Below are positions 5,160-5,621 of a DNA stretch of 5,621 bases, one piece after another. Under the pieces are notes generated by a model. That model saw only the letters and a program-made list of their open reading frames with translations. It did no database searches and was not told where the DNA came from. This stretch comes from an uncultured Prevotellaceae bacterium (GTDB lineage Bacteria > Bacteroidota > Bacteroidia > Bacteroidales > Bacteroidaceae). The stretch covers positions 1-5,621 of the forward strand of contig CAMJRQ010000091.1 of the NCBI GenBank assembly GCA_946408305.1, read 5' to 3'. Positions within the stretch are counted from its first letter, which is position 1; each line of letters starts with the position of its first letter. Both the position numbers and the translations under genes were made by a program.

Positions 5160-5621
5160 TGGAACCGTTCAGAGCCATGAGGCGCTTGCGCCAACAGCTT
5201 TCGGAAGAAGAGAGCATCGCCATACTTCGGAAATCCACCTCGGGGACACTGGCCCTGCTGGGAGACCACGGCTACCCCTATGCCGTGCCCATCAGCTATG
5301 TCTATGCCGACGGGCGACTGTATTTTCACAGCGCGCTGAGCGGACACAAGGTAGATGCCATCCGTGCGTGCGACAAGGCCTCGTTCTGCGTCGTCGGGCA
5401 AGACGAGGTGCACCCCGAACACTACACCACCTTCTTCCGCAGCGTGATAGCATTCGGCCGCGTCCACATCGTGGAGGACGAAACCGAAAAACTCGCCGCG
5501 GCCCGCTTGCTGGGCGACCGGTATAATCCCAACCACGAGGAAGCCCTGCAAGAGGAGTTGGAAAAGGGGTTCCGGCGGATGCTGATGATTCGTTTCGACA
5601 TCGAGCACCTCACCGGGAAAG
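5159..5621 (+). CDS. Nim-like / pyridoxamine 5'-phosphate oxidase-family flavoprotein (3' end cut off)
   Basis: The ATG overlaps the TGA of the SMR gene by one base, and the frame stays open to the window edge, giving 154 residues of a family usually about 155-170 long, so only a few residues are missing. The sequence reads as a split-barrel flavin-binding protein: an N-terminal helix with LSEEES (14-19), the strand GYPYAVPISYVY (38-49), LYFHSALSGHK (54-64), FCVVG (76-80) and a final RFDIEHLTGK. The YFH..L.GHK block, with His57 and His63, is characteristic of proteins annotated as Nim (5-nitroimidazole resistance) or as PNPOx-like. Nim proteins are linked to metronidazole tolerance, but many relatives have unknown roles, so resistance should not be assumed. 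The one-base overlap points to translational coupling with the exporter gene. Confidence 0.85.
   Translation, partial: MEPFRAMRRLRQQLSEEESIAILRKSTSGTLALLGDHGYPYAVPISYVYADGRLYFHSALSGHKVDAIRACDKASFCVVGQDEVHPEHYTTFFRSVIAFGRVHIVEDETEKLAAARLLGDRYNPNHEEALQEELEKGFRRMLMIRFDIEHLTGK

Noticed and set aside
1..5621. CRISPR array, tRNA or rRNA gene, or insertion sequence
   Set aside because: No regularly spaced direct repeats with unique spacers, no cloverleaf or rRNA-like sequence, and no transposase or integrase frame were seen.

Overview
The window looks like chromosomal DNA from a GC-rich member of the Bacteroidota, most likely order Bacteroidales (Prevotella-like). Three things suggest this: both recognisable promoters fit the Bacteroidota pattern (-33 TTTG, -7 TAnnTTTG) rather than the E. 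coli one; start codons lack strong Shine-Dalgarno sequences; and the proteins (GLUG-repeat surface proteins with an AraC-type output, and a lipoprotein with an acidic stretch after the lipid cysteine) are typical of that group. The genus is an inference.

Layout: (1) Positions 1-138 are non-coding and hold two hairpins, the larger a 14-bp stem with a 4-nt loop bracketed by 8-bp direct repeats. This looks like part of an intergenic repeat. (2) Positions 139-3378, minus strand, encode a 1079-residue protein with a signal peptide, three diverged GLUG-type repeat domains predicted to lie in the periplasm, one membrane helix, and a C-terminal AraC-type DNA-binding domain. It looks like a membrane-spanning one-component regulator: sensor and transcription factor on one chain, without a histidine kinase or receiver domain. 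(3) Positions 3379-3612 are a divergent promoter region with one promoter per direction and a 10-bp palindrome inside the minus-strand promoter. (4) Positions 3613-5621, plus strand, carry three genes that are probably co-transcribed: a predicted lipoprotein with a CX5R tyrosine/lipid-type phosphatase domain, a small SMR-family membrane transporter close to the guanidinium exporter (Gdx/SugE) branch, and a flavin-binding split-barrel protein of the PNPOx/Nim type cut by the window end. The first two are separated by a tandem heptamer array; the last two overlap by one base.

How they work together is not proven. The divergent arrangement makes the plus-strand genes the nearest candidate targets of the membrane regulator. 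The SMR and Nim-like pair suggests a small-molecule or stress-resistance module attached downstream of a cell-envelope phosphatase. The most unusual item is the GLUG-sensor/AraC fusion; the most unusual DNA-level items are the heptamer array that begins inside the phosphatase stop codon and the hairpin element at the left edge.
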